Origin: Roseomonas mucosa ATCC BAA-692
GTDB taxonomy: Bacteria > Pseudomonadota > Alphaproteobacteria > Acetobacterales > Acetobacteraceae
Length of the DNA: 64,000 nucleotides
Assembly (NCBI RefSeq): GCF_000622225.1
Contig: NZ_JHWD01000002.1
Span: 186,001 to 250,000 of the forward strand
Reading direction: 5' to 3'
In this document: positions 55,567-64,000 of the stretch, one piece after another
Layout: the number at the start of each line of letters is the position of its first letter
How positions within the stretch are numbered: the first letter of the stretch is position 1
Translations under genes and position numbers: made by a program
Notes under the pieces: model-generated
Database searches by the model: none
Told to the model about the DNA's origin: nothing
What the model saw: the letters and a program-made list of their open reading frames with translations, nothing else

Positions 55567-55671
55567 GACCGTTTCGAACCGCTCCGCTTTTCAGCGGTGC
55601 CGTCCGTGTCGGTGGCGCCTATTTACCGTCTTCCGCGGCAGGGTCAACCCCCCTGCCCCAATTCTTTGCCG

Positions 55672-56823
55672 CTATTCCTTTGCCGCCGCGAACTCGGCGT
55701 CACGATGCACCCAGACGCTGGCCAGCAGGCCGAAGCCGACCATGGCGGTGATCATCGCCGAGCCGCCATGGCTGATCAGGGGCAGCGGCACGCCGCCCAC
55801 CGGGATGGAGCCGGTGACCATGGCGATGTTGATGAAGACGTAGAGGAAGAAGTTGGTGCCGAGCCCGATCGCGACCAGCCGGCCGTACTGGTGGCGGCAG
55901 CGGATCGCGACAAGGAAGGCGAAGACGACGATCAGCGCGAGCAGCCCCAGCGTGGCGATCGCGCCGAAGAAGCCGAATTCCTCGGCGATCATGGTGAAGA
56001 TGAAGTCGGTCTGCTTCTCGGGCAGGAAGTTCAGGTGCCCCTGGGTGCCCTGCAGGAATCCCTTGCCCCAGAGCCCGCCGGAGCCGAGCGCGATCTTGGA
56101 CTGGATGATGTTGTAGCCCGCGCCGAGCGGGTCGCTCTCGGGGTCGAGGAAGGTTGTGATGCGCGCCTTCTGGTAGTCGTGCAGGTGGTCGTAGGCGATG
56201 GGCGCGGCGGTGCCGATGGCGGCGAAGAGCAAGGCGAAGAGATACCAGCGCGCGCCGGAGGCCCAGAAGATCGCCAGGCCGATGGCGCCGGTGATCAGCG
56301 CCGTGCCGAGATTCGGCTGCTTCAGGATCAGCGCCATCGGCACCAGCACGGCGATGGCGGGCGGGACCAGGAAGAAGAGGTTGCCCATCCTTTCCCACGA
56401 GGCGCGGTGGAACCAGGAGGCGAGCGCCAGGACCAGGAGGATCTTCATCAGCTCCGAGGGCTGGAGCTGGATCGGGCCGATATCGATCCAGCGCTGCGCG
56501 CCCTTGCCCACCTGCCCGTGCAGCATCACCAGCACGAGCAGGCCCAGGCCGAAGGCATAGCCGAGCCAGGAGAGCTTCGCGATCACGCGGATGTCCACCA
56601 GCGCGATGCAGACCATCAGGATCAGCCCGAAGGCGAAGCGGATGGCGTGCTTGCTGGCATAGATGGCCGGGTTGCCGCCACCCGCCGAGTAGAGGGCGAC
56701 ATAGCCGACACCGGCCAGGGCGCAGAGCATGAGGATGAAGATCCAGGGCATGGCCCAGAGCTTCTCCAGGACGCCGAAGCCGCGCTCGACGCGCAGCAGG
56801 CGGCGCTCGTAGAGGCCGGACAT
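55672..56823 (-). CDS. rodA: Peptidoglycan glycosyltransferase RodA (MrdB)
   Basis: A SEDS-family 383-residue membrane polymerase of the elongasome. It has SGARWYLFALLF-type helices and the SEDS signatures QRWIDIGPIQLQPSELMKI, FLDPESDPLGAGYNIIQSKIALGSGG and FLPEKQTDFIFTMIAEEFGF, including the catalytic-loop Asp. It ends with GGVPLPLISHGGSAM. The ATG at 56821-56823 begins one base after the mrdA stop, so it is coupled to its partner PBP2. Confidence 0.95.
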   Translation of the reverse strand: MSGLYERRLLRVERGFGVLEKLWAMPWIFILMLCALAGVGYVALYSAGGGNPAIYASKHAIRFAFGLILMVCIALVDIRVIAKLSWLGYAFGLGLLVLVMLHGQVGKGAQRWIDIGPIQLQPSELMKILLVLALASWFHRASWERMGNLFFLVPPAIAVLVPMALILKQPNLGTALITGAIGLAIFWASGARWYLFALLFAAIGTAAPIAYDHLHDYQKARITTFLDPESDPLGAGYNIIQSKIALGSGGLWGKGFLQGTQGHLNFLPEKQTDFIFTMIAEEFGFFGAIATLGLLALIVVFAFLVAIRCRHQYGRLVAIGLGTNFFLYVFINIAMVTGSIPVGGVPLPLISHGGSAMITAMVGFGLLASVWVHRDAEFAAAKE

Positions 56824-56824
56824 C

Positions 56825-58729
56825 TCAGCGTCTCCCCCCCGGGGGCCGGGGACTGGGGTCTTCCAGGGGGCCGGCATCGGCCACGCGGGGCCCGGCGGGG
56901 GTCGGCACCTGCCGGAAGCGCTCGATGGTGTCCATCATGATCTGCTTGCCCAGAGGGGCGGCCGCGGCGGAGCCGGCGAGGCCGTGCTCGACCACCACGG
57001 CCACGGCGTAGCGCGGGTCCTCATAGGGAGCGAAGCAGACGAAGAGCGCGTGCGGGCGCCATTCGCGCGGCAGGTTCTCGGCCCGGAAGCCGCGCTCCCG
57101 CTGCTCGCGGGTCACGCGCTTGACCTGCACGCTACCCGTCTTGCCGGCCAGGATGCCATAGCCTCCGGGCAGTCGCCCGGCGGCGCCGGTGCCGCGTTCC
57201 TCGTTCACCACGGCGTACATGCCCTCCCGCATCAGGCGCAGGTCGCGCTCGGACATGCCCAGGGAGGGCCAGTCCTCCGCCTTCACGCCCCGGATCAGCT
57301 TGCCGCCGATCGCGTGGGTCAGGTGGGGCTGCACCGCCCTGCCGGTGGCGAGGCGGGCGGTCATCGTGGCCAGGGAGAGCGGGGTGAGCTGATAGAAGCC
57401 CTGGCCGATGCCATGCACGATGGTGTCGCCCAGGTTCCAGGGCTTGCCCTGCTTCAGGCGCCATTCGCGGGTGGGCACGAAGCCGCTGCGCGTGCCCGGC
57501 AGCTCGATCTGCAGGTCCACCCCCATGCCGAAGCGCTTGGCCATGGCGGCGATGCGGTCGATGCCGGTGCGCTTGGCCATCTCGTAGAAGAAGACGTCGC
57601 AGGAGAGTTTGAGCGCGTTGCGCATGTTGATCGAGCCATGGCCGTAGCGCGACCAGCAGTGGAAGCGCGTGTCGCCCAGGTCGTAGTAGCCGGGGCAGAA
57701 GACCCGGTCCTCCGGCGTGACCACCTTGGCGTCCAGCGCCGCCATGCCCACCACCATCTTGAAGGTGGAGCCCGGCGCGTAGAGGCCGTTCGTCACCTTG
57801 TTGATCAGCGGCGTGGAGCGCTTGCTGGTCCACTCCTTCCATTGCGCGGCGGAGACGCCGGAATCGAAGAGAGCGGGGTCGAAGGAGGGCTGGCTCGCCA
57901 TGGCCAGGACCTCGCCCGACTTCGCGTCGAGCACGATGGCGCTGGTGCCTTCCTCGCAGCGGCCGCGCACGCTACGCTGGAGCTGGGCATCGACGCTGAT
58001 CTGGATGTCCTGGCCCGGCACGCCCTCGCGGCGGTCCAGCTCGCGGATCACGCGGCCGACGACGTTCACCTCCAGGCGCTGGGACCCGGCACGGCCGCGC
58101 AGGATGGTGTCGTGGTAGCGTTCGATCCCCGCGCGGCCGACGCGGATGCCCGGCAGTTCCAGCAGCGGGTCGTTGCCGATGTCGCGTTCCGCCGGCGGAG
58201 CGACGTAGCCCACCACATGGGCGAGCTGCTCGTGCTCCGGATAGTCGCGCGTGGTGCCGACATCGACGCTGATGCCCGGCAGGTCCGGCGCGTTGATCTC
58301 CAGCAGCGCCATCTCGTCCCAGGTCAGGAAGTCGCGGACGGTGACGGGGATGAAGCGGCGGCGGCGGCGGATGTCGCGCTCGATGCGGGCCTTCTCGTGG
58401 TCCTGCAAGGGCAGCAGCTTCGAGAAGGTCTCCAGCACCGCCGGCACGTCGCCCGCCGATTCCGCGGTCAACAGGGCGCGCCAGTTCAGCCGGTTGGCGG
58501 CGACGATCTCGCCGTTGCGGTCCATGATGCGGCCGCGCGGCGGCGCCAGGAGGCGGGTGGAGATGCGGTTCTCCTCCGCCAGCGTGGCGTAGCGGTCGCC
58601 CTCGTCCACCTGCAGCCGGTGCAGGCGGTAGCCGAGGAAGCCCAGCCCGCCGAGCTGGATGCCGCCCAGCACCAGGGCGCGACGGGTGAAGATGGAGCGC
58701 CGCCGCTCCTCCTCGCCCCGGCGGCTCAT
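56825..58729 (-). CDS. mrdA: Penicillin-binding protein 2 (MrdA)
   Basis: The class B transpeptidase of rod elongation, 634 residues. A membrane anchor (about 14-36) is followed by a pedestal/dimerisation domain (60-230). The transpeptidase domain has the SxxK box in APGSTFKM (Ser321, Lys324), the SxN-equivalent KLSCDVFFYEMA and KTGSVQVK. It pairs with RodA downstream and follows mreD. Target of mecillinam-like beta-lactams. Confidence 0.96.
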   Translation of the reverse strand: MSRRGEEERRRSIFTRRALVLGGIQLGGLGFLGYRLHRLQVDEGDRYATLAEENRISTRLLAPPRGRIMDRNGEIVAANRLNWRALLTAESAGDVPAVLETFSKLLPLQDHEKARIERDIRRRRRFIPVTVRDFLTWDEMALLEINAPDLPGISVDVGTTRDYPEHEQLAHVVGYVAPPAERDIGNDPLLELPGIRVGRAGIERYHDTILRGRAGSQRLEVNVVGRVIRELDRREGVPGQDIQISVDAQLQRSVRGRCEEGTSAIVLDAKSGEVLAMASQPSFDPALFDSGVSAAQWKEWTSKRSTPLINKVTNGLYAPGSTFKMVVGMAALDAKVVTPEDRVFCPGYYDLGDTRFHCWSRYGHGSINMRNALKLSCDVFFYEMAKRTGIDRIAAMAKRFGMGVDLQIELPGTRSGFVPTREWRLKQGKPWNLGDTIVHGIGQGFYQLTPLSLATMTARLATGRAVQPHLTHAIGGKLIRGVKAEDWPSLGMSERDLRLMREGMYAVVNEERGTGAAGRLPGGYGILAGKTGSVQVKRVTREQRERGFRAENLPREWRPHALFVCFAPYEDPRYAVAVVVEHGLAGSAAAAPLGKQIMMDTIERFRQVPTPAGPRVADAGPLEDPSPRPPGGRR

Positions 58730-58754
58730 GGCTGCCCTCCCGGGTGCCGGATGC

Positions 58755-59303
58755 TCATGCCAGGCTCTCCGCCTGCTGCATGGCCACGTGGATGCGGGTC
58801 AGGATGGCCGCCACCGCCGGGTAGGCGCCGGCGGCGAGGCCGGCCTGCACCAGGGCGGCCATGGGGGGGGAGAGCTGCCAGCTGAGCACCGTCTGAAGAA
58901 GGTAGGAGAGCCCCGCCACCGCAAGGGCGAAGGCGCAGAAGATCAGCCAGACCGTGGCGAAGGAGCGCCGGGCGACGAAGCGGCGCAGGCGGAAGGCGGT
59001 GCCGTGCACCAGCAGCAGGGTCAGGATGCCCTGGCCGAGCGGGGCGAAGTTCAGCAGGTCCTGCAGGAAGCCCAGGCCGAAGACCGCCAGGGCCGGCATG
59101 GCCGAGGGGCGGAAGACCGTCCAGAAGAAGACGCAGCCCAGCACCAGGCCGGGCCCCAGCGTCGGCAGCCCGACCGGGGTGGCGGCGAGAATGAGGACCA
59201 GGGCGGTGCCGGCCACCGGAATGGCGGCACGCGCGACGGCGTCCAGCCGGCGCAGCAGGCCGGGCGCCGGGTCCGGCTGCCCCAGGGGGGGATGCCGCCA
59301 CAT
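58755..59303 (-). CDS. mreD: Rod shape-determining protein MreD
   Basis: A 182-residue polytopic membrane protein with five or six helices (AAIPVAGTALVLILAATPV, GLVLGCVFFWTVFRP, LAVFGLGFLQDLLNFAPLGQGILTLLLVHG, WLIFCAFALAVAGLSYLL). The FLQDLLNFAPLG segment matches MreD. The ATG at 59301-59303 has no clear ribosome-binding box, so translation may depend on mreC ending just upstream. It is a scaffold for MreBC and PBP2. Confidence 0.9.
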   Translation of the reverse strand: MWRHPPLGQPDPAPGLLRRLDAVARAAIPVAGTALVLILAATPVGLPTLGPGLVLGCVFFWTVFRPSAMPALAVFGLGFLQDLLNFAPLGQGILTLLLVHGTAFRLRRFVARRSFATVWLIFCAFALAVAGLSYLLQTVLSWQLSPPMAALVQAGLAAGAYPAVAAILTRIHVAMQQAESLA

Positions 59304-59355
59304 CAGAGGGAGGCCGGGCCGGGAAAGGACGAAGGGAAAGAGACGGGCATCGGCG

Positions 59356-60228
59356 CTACTTCCGGGGCTCCGGCCGGGACTCGGGGCGGACCACCGCCTC
59401 CGGCGGCAGGATGCCGGCCAGGCCGAAATCGAAGATGCGCACCATGTCCAGCCGGCCGAGCTGCGCGAAGAGCTCCACCTCCGGCGCGCCGGAATCCTCC
59501 GACCAGTGGACCACGCCCACAGGCAGCCCCGTCGGGAAGGCGGCGGCCTCGGCGCTGGTGACCACCCGCTCACCCTCCTGCGGCGGCGTGCCCTCCGGCC
59601 AGTGCTGCAGGCGCGGGCGGGCGCCATTGGTGCCGATCATCATGGCGCGGGAGCGCGAGCCCTCCAGCACCACCGGGATGCGGCTGTTGATGTCGGTGAC
59701 CAGGAGGATGCGGGCGGAACGCTCGCCCACCTCGGTGATGCGGCCGGCCAGGCCGCGCTCGTCCAGCGCCACCTGCCCCTTGCGCAGGCCGAGTCCCGGC
59801 GCCTTGGCCACCAGCACCGCCCGGGCATAGATGCCGCCGGCATCGGCCACCACGCGCACGGTGTGGTAGGTGGCGGAGGCGGTGGAGACGAAGGAGAGCT
59901 GGCGGCGGAGCTGGGCGTTCTCGGCCTCCAGCGCCAGGGCGGCATTCTGCCAGCGGAGGAGGAACTCGTTCTCCTCTCGCAGCCGGGCATTCTCGCCGCG
60001 GATCTGCCAGAGCTCGCTGGCCTCCTGCGCCAGCCCCTGCGCGGCCTCCACCGGCCGCGACAGCACGGCGTAGAACGGCGCGAGCGAATCGGCCAGCGAC
60101 ATGCGCAGGCGCTCCACCAGCAGCGGATCGGCCTTGCCCAGGAGCATCGCCCCGAAGGCCGCCGCGATCAGCACGGGCAGAGTGAGCCGTGACAGGGCCT
60201 GCCGGAGCGGGATGCTCAGTCGGATCAT
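59356..60228 (-). CDS. mreC: Rod shape-determining protein MreC
   Basis: The periplasmic elongasome scaffold that activates PBP2. The 290-residue product has an N-terminal membrane helix (LTLPVLIAAAFGAMLLG), a coiled coil (EASELWQIRGENARLREENEFLLRW), and the MreC beta-barrel core with VALDERGLAGRITEVGERSARILLVTDINSRIPV, followed by a short Pro/Arg tail. It is encoded 48 bases after mreB. The order mreBCD-mrdA-rodA is complete. Confidence 0.94.
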   Translation of the reverse strand: MIRLSIPLRQALSRLTLPVLIAAAFGAMLLGKADPLLVERLRMSLADSLAPFYAVLSRPVEAAQGLAQEASELWQIRGENARLREENEFLLRWQNAALALEAENAQLRRQLSFVSTASATYHTVRVVADAGGIYARAVLVAKAPGLGLRKGQVALDERGLAGRITEVGERSARILLVTDINSRIPVVLEGSRSRAMMIGTNGARPRLQHWPEGTPPQEGERVVTSAEAAAFPTGLPVGVVHWSEDSGAPEVELFAQLGRLDMVRIFDFGLAGILPPEAVVRPESRPEPRK

Positions 60229-60276
60229 TCACACGAGTCCTGGCGGGCGCCCGGCATGGCCCCGCGATGGGAGTCC

Positions 60277-61371
<1,095 letters not shown>

Positions 61372-61536
61372 CTAACCCCCCTGGCGCCCAGGCTCAAGCC
61401 CTTGTCGCACCCATTGCCGGCATGGCAGGGCGTCTCGGCGTGTCTCGAAAATGCAACCGCGCACTGTGCGGCACGTTACCGGGCCGGAAAGCCAAACAGG
61501 GATTTGGCTGCAAGAATGCAACGATGGAGCGAAGCC

Positions 61537-61776
61537 ATGCGTAAGTCCACCCTCACCGTCCTGGCCCTGGCGGGACTGACCCTGGGAGCCTGCGGCTACA
61601 GCACGGGAGACAGGGCGCTGTCCGGTGGTGCGCTGGGCGGCTTGGCTGGTGCGGGCATCGGGTCACTGTCCGGTAATGCGGGGACCGGTGCGCTGATCGG
61701 CGCGGGCGCGGGTGCGATCGGCGGTGCCGCGACCAGTGGCAACGACGTCAATCTCGGCCGGCCGGTCTGGCGGTAG
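61537..61776 (+). CDS. Glycine-zipper small lipoprotein
   Basis: A 79-residue exported lipoprotein. Signal peptide II ends with the lipobox LGAC (Cys19), after VLALAGLTLGAC. The mature chain is a glycine zipper (GGALGGLAGAGIGSLSGNAGTGALIGAGAGAIGGAAT), like YMGG/OsmB-type envelope proteins, and ends NLGRPVWR. A GGAG box seven bases before the ATG sets the start. It is divergent from mreB and followed by a strong terminator. Confidence 0.85.
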   Translation: MRKSTLTVLALAGLTLGACGYSTGDRALSGGALGGLAGAGIGSLSGNAGTGALIGAGAGAIGGAATSGNDVNLGRPVWR

Positions 61777-61806
61777 GTAAACGCCACAACCCAGGCTTCC
61801 GTTCAG

Positions 61807-61853
61807 AAAGGCACTGCCTCCGGCCCAACGGCCGGAGGCAGTGCCTTTGTCGT
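61807..61853 (+). terminator. Intrinsic terminator after glycine-zipper lipoprotein
   Basis: A 19-bp perfect stem (AAAGGCACTGCCTCCGGCC and its complement) closes a CAAC loop, followed by GTCGTTTC. The A-run before the stem makes the T-run part of the stem, so it could also act in the opposite direction toward leuA. Confidence 0.85.
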
Positions 61854-62026
61854 TTCTGCTTCCTGGCATGCGGAAGGAACCGGTTGCGGTTCAACGGCCG
61901 GAACCGTCCCGCTGGCGAGTGCAGCCAGGGGGCAGAGGGGTCCGGCCGCACCCATGTCGGACCGGACAGCCCCCCCCGAGATGAAAAGGGCGTCACGGGC
62001 GGATCGCTCCGCCCGCGCGCCGCCGG

Positions 62027-63604
62027 TCAGGCCGTCATCGCTGCCGGAGCGGTGCGCTCGCGCTTCACCAGCAGCTTGTTCAGCGCGTGGATATAGGCGC
62101 GGGCGGAGGCGACGATGGTGTCGGTGTCGGAGCCCTGCCCGTCCACCAGCTTGCCGCCTTCCTCCAGCCGCACGGTGACGCGGGCCTGGGCATCGGTGCC
62201 GCCGGTGACGGACTGCACGGCGAAGAGGCGCAGGCCCACCTCGTGCGGGAAGGCGGCGCGGATGGCATTGAAGGTGGCGTCCACCGCGCCGTCGCCGACC
62301 GCCATGCCCTCATGCGCCTCGCCATCCACCTCCAGCTTCAGCGTCGCCATGGGATGGGTGTGCAGGCCGGCGGTGACGGTCAGCGCGGTCAGCTTGATGC
62401 GGTCATGGGTGCGCAGGATCTGGTCGTCCACCAGCGCGACGATGTCCTCGTCATAGACGACCTTCTTGCGGTCAGCGATTTCCTTGAAGCGGGCGAAGGC
62501 GTCGTTGAGCTGGTTGTCGCCGACCTCGTAGCCCAGGGCCTTCAGCTTGTCGCGGAAAGCGGCGCGGCCGGAATGCTTGCCCATGACCAGGGAGGAGTTG
62601 GTCCAGCCGACGCTTTCCGGCGTCATGATCTCGTAGGTGCCGCGGTCCTTCAGCATGCCGTCCTGGTGGATGCCGGATTCATGCGCGAAGGCGTTGCGGC
62701 CGACGATGGCCTTGTTGGGCTGCACGTCGAAGCCCGTGATGGTGGCCAGCAGGCGCGAGGTCTTGAGGATGTTCGACGTGTTGATGCCGGTGACCTTGTT
62801 CAGGGCGTTCTGCCGGGTGCGGATCGCCATGGCGACCTCCTCCAGGCTGGCATTGCCCGCGCGCTCGCCGATGCCGTTGATGGTGCACTCCACCTGCCGC
62901 GCCCCGGCCTGGATGGCGGCCAGGGTGTTCGCCACGGCCAGGCCCAGGTCATTGTGGTTGTGGGTGGAGAAGATCACCGTGTCGGCGCCCGGCACGCGCT
63001 CCCGCAGCATGGTGAAGATGCGGGCCATGTCCTCGGGCACCGCATAGCCGACCGTGTCGGGGATGTTGATGGTGGTGGCGCCGGCCCGGATCGCGGCCTC
63101 GACGCAGCGGCACAGGAAGTCGTCCTCGGTGCGGCTGCCATCCTCGGCGGACCATTCCACATCGGCCACGTGCTGGCGGGCCAGGGTGACGGAGGCAGCA
63201 ACGGCCTCCAGCACCTGCTCCTGCGTCATGCGCAGCTTGGCGCGCATGTGCAGCTCGGAGGTGGAGATGAAGGTGTGGATGCGCGGGCGGGCGGCGGTCT
63301 TCACCGCCTCGGCAGCGCGCAGGATGTCCTTGGGCGCGGAGCGGGACAGGCCGCAGATCACGGGGCCGGACTTCGCGAAGCGGTCGGCGATGGACTTCAC
63401 GCTGTCGAAGTCGCCGGGCGAGGCGATGGGGAAGCCTGCCTCCAGCACGTCGGCGCCCAGCTCGGCCAGGGCGTCCGCCATGCGCAGCTTCTCCTCCAGG
63501 TTCATGGAGAAGCCGGGGGACTGCTCGCCGTCGCGCAGCGTGGTGTCGAAGATGATGACCCGTTCGCCCGGGATGGTGCCGAAGGAGGGATGGGTGATGG
63601 ACAT
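62027..63604 (-). CDS. leuA: 2-isopropylmalate synthase LeuA
   Basis: The first committed enzyme of leucine synthesis, condensing acetyl-CoA with 2-oxoisovalerate; it is feedback inhibited by leucine. The 525-residue product has the HMGL-like barrel (VIIFDTTLRDGEQSPGFSM, FSTHNHNDLGLAVANTLAA, VECTINGIGERAGN, AFAHESGIHQDGMLK) and a C-terminal LeuA dimer/allosteric domain. The ATG at 63602-63604 fits MSITHPSFGTIPGERVIIF. It has a leader peptide upstream. Confidence 0.97.
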   Translation of the reverse strand: MSITHPSFGTIPGERVIIFDTTLRDGEQSPGFSMNLEEKLRMADALAELGADVLEAGFPIASPGDFDSVKSIADRFAKSGPVICGLSRSAPKDILRAAEAVKTAARPRIHTFISTSELHMRAKLRMTQEQVLEAVAASVTLARQHVADVEWSAEDGSRTEDDFLCRCVEAAIRAGATTINIPDTVGYAVPEDMARIFTMLRERVPGADTVIFSTHNHNDLGLAVANTLAAIQAGARQVECTINGIGERAGNASLEEVAMAIRTRQNALNKVTGINTSNILKTSRLLATITGFDVQPNKAIVGRNAFAHESGIHQDGMLKDRGTYEIMTPESVGWTNSSLVMGKHSGRAAFRDKLKALGYEVGDNQLNDAFARFKEIADRKKVVYDEDIVALVDDQILRTHDRIKLTALTVTAGLHTHPMATLKLEVDGEAHEGMAVGDGAVDATFNAIRAAFPHEVGLRLFAVQSVTGGTDAQARVTVRLEEGGKLVDGQGSDTDTIVASARAYIHALNKLLVKRERTAPAAMTA

Positions 63605-63698
63605 CGGGAGATTCTCGACTGTTCTACCGTGGCTGGGCCGCCGCCGGGGCGTGGTTTCCGGTGGCGGGTGGGCCGGGACGCGGCATCTCGCGCGTCGC

Positions 63699-63788
63699 AC
63701 CGGCCCCTGATCCCCGGGAATGAACCCGAGGGGAGATCCCCTGAACGCGGCCGGCGGTGTCCCGCCGGGGTTACGCCCAGGGGCCGGT
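63699..63788 (-). promoter_or_regulatory. Putative leuA attenuator leader structure
   Basis: In the RNA sense, the 11 bases just after the Leu codons (63778-63788) are perfectly complementary to 63699-63709. Between them lie three further stems: 63751-63768 (7 bp, four-base loop), 63730-63741 and 63711-63734, the last two mutually exclusive. Alternative pairings adjoining a leucine-rich leader peptide are the hallmark of ribosome-mediated attenuation. No U-run follows, so termination may need Rho or act on translation. Confidence 0.55.
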
Positions 63789-63869
63789 AAGTCGAAGGAG
63801 AAGGAGGCGCGCGCCATCGCAGGCCGGAAGGCCCACGGAAAAGGCAGCGATGTGGCCGCGCGCGGTCAT
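63771..63869 (-). CDS. leuA leader peptide (LeuL-like)
   Basis: A 32-residue frame from ATG at 63867-63869, ending Ala-stop at 63771, with LLLLRL (codons CTC CTT CTC CTT CGA CTT at 63789-63806) near its C terminus. Five leucines in six codons directly upstream of a leucine biosynthesis gene is the expected design of a leader peptide sensing charged tRNA-Leu. There is no clear ribosome-binding box. A weak TTGTCC...CTAACG promoter would place the RNA start almost at the ATG, allowing leaderless translation. Confidence 0.65.
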   Translation of the reverse strand: MTARGHIAAFSVGLPACDGARLLLLRLTGPWA

Positions 63870-64000
63870 GACGCCAGCGTTAGCAGCACTTGCCGGGCTG
63901 GACAACCACTTCCCTTGCGGCTTCTGTCCGCGCCGGAGCGGACCGCCGGTTCCGCCCGGACTGGGCATCCGGTGTTGTCATGGGGGCGGAAAACTTTGGT

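Overview
The window looks like chromosomal DNA from a high-GC alphaproteobacterium, most likely an acetic-acid-bacterium relative (Acetobacteraceae, Roseomonas-like). This is inferred from the base composition, the ruvCAB/ybgC/tolQRAB arrangement, the alphaproteobacterial DUF1491 and DUF6481 proteins, and the style of the efflux and tricarboxylate transporters. There is no phage, insertion sequence, CRISPR array or plasmid function. Almost all of it is housekeeping and transport DNA with tight gene packing. GTG and TTG starts and one- to four-base overlaps are common.

Layout. 1-5349 (minus): the Tol envelope-constriction system (tolB, cut by the window edge, tolA, tolR, tolQ, ybgC) downstream of ruvB. 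5552-6298: an aquaporin gene pointing the other way, sitting between ruvB and ruvA-ruvC. 7591-11430 (minus): a YebC-type regulator, an FMN flavoprotein, a YmdB-like phosphodiesterase, 5-formyl-THF cyclo-ligase, a candidate 6S RNA, zapA and a coiled-coil protein. 11470-15821 (plus): an unknown protein, class I aldolase, ThiE, a CorC/HlyC-type membrane protein and a GDSL hydrolase. 15864-20280: the EF-P modification set (EpmA ligase, EpmB aminomutase, EF-P with its target Lys34), interrupted by a small secreted repeat protein and a P-loop kinase. 20526-24696 (plus): an inositol-monophosphatase-family enzyme followed by an OmpA-like secreted protein, an ExbB/MotA-like channel and a MotB-like peptidoglycan-binding coiled-coil protein, which together look like an uncharacterised proton-driven envelope machine. 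24810-28643: small conserved proteins, a DUF429-like protein, a PanE-family reductase and an M20 amidohydrolase.

29040-31158 (plus): tctB-tctA without tctC. 31271-36647: GDP-mannose synthesis (ManC), a methyltransferase, a DDAH-like hydrolase, a short palindromic repeat cluster and a GlcD-type oxidase. 36826-43148: an MFS transporter and an RND efflux pair behind an AcrR-operator-like palindrome. 43309-50128: an orphan molybdenum hydroxylase large subunit, a duplicated-domain secreted protein, a PfkB kinase, an SDR, a DUF938 methyltransferase and a Bcr/CflA drug exporter. 50306-55186: a DUF2141 protein, an AT-rich island with a 48-residue protein, an AI-2E-type permease with an extra C-terminal domain, PsiF, ChaC and DUF6481. 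55491-55566: tRNA-Lys(CUU). 55672-61320 (minus): the rod-shape operon mreB-mreC-mreD-mrdA-rodA. 61537-61776: a glycine-zipper lipoprotein. 62027-63869 (minus): leuA behind a leader peptide with five Leu codons in six, a likely attenuator.

The signals most worth following are the leuA leader, the putative 6S RNA at the zapA/5-FCL junction, the three-gene ExbB/MotB-like machine, the AcrR-like operator before the RND genes, and the AT-rich island with paired repeats at 51 kb. Functions are read from motifs and family knowledge. No database search was run.
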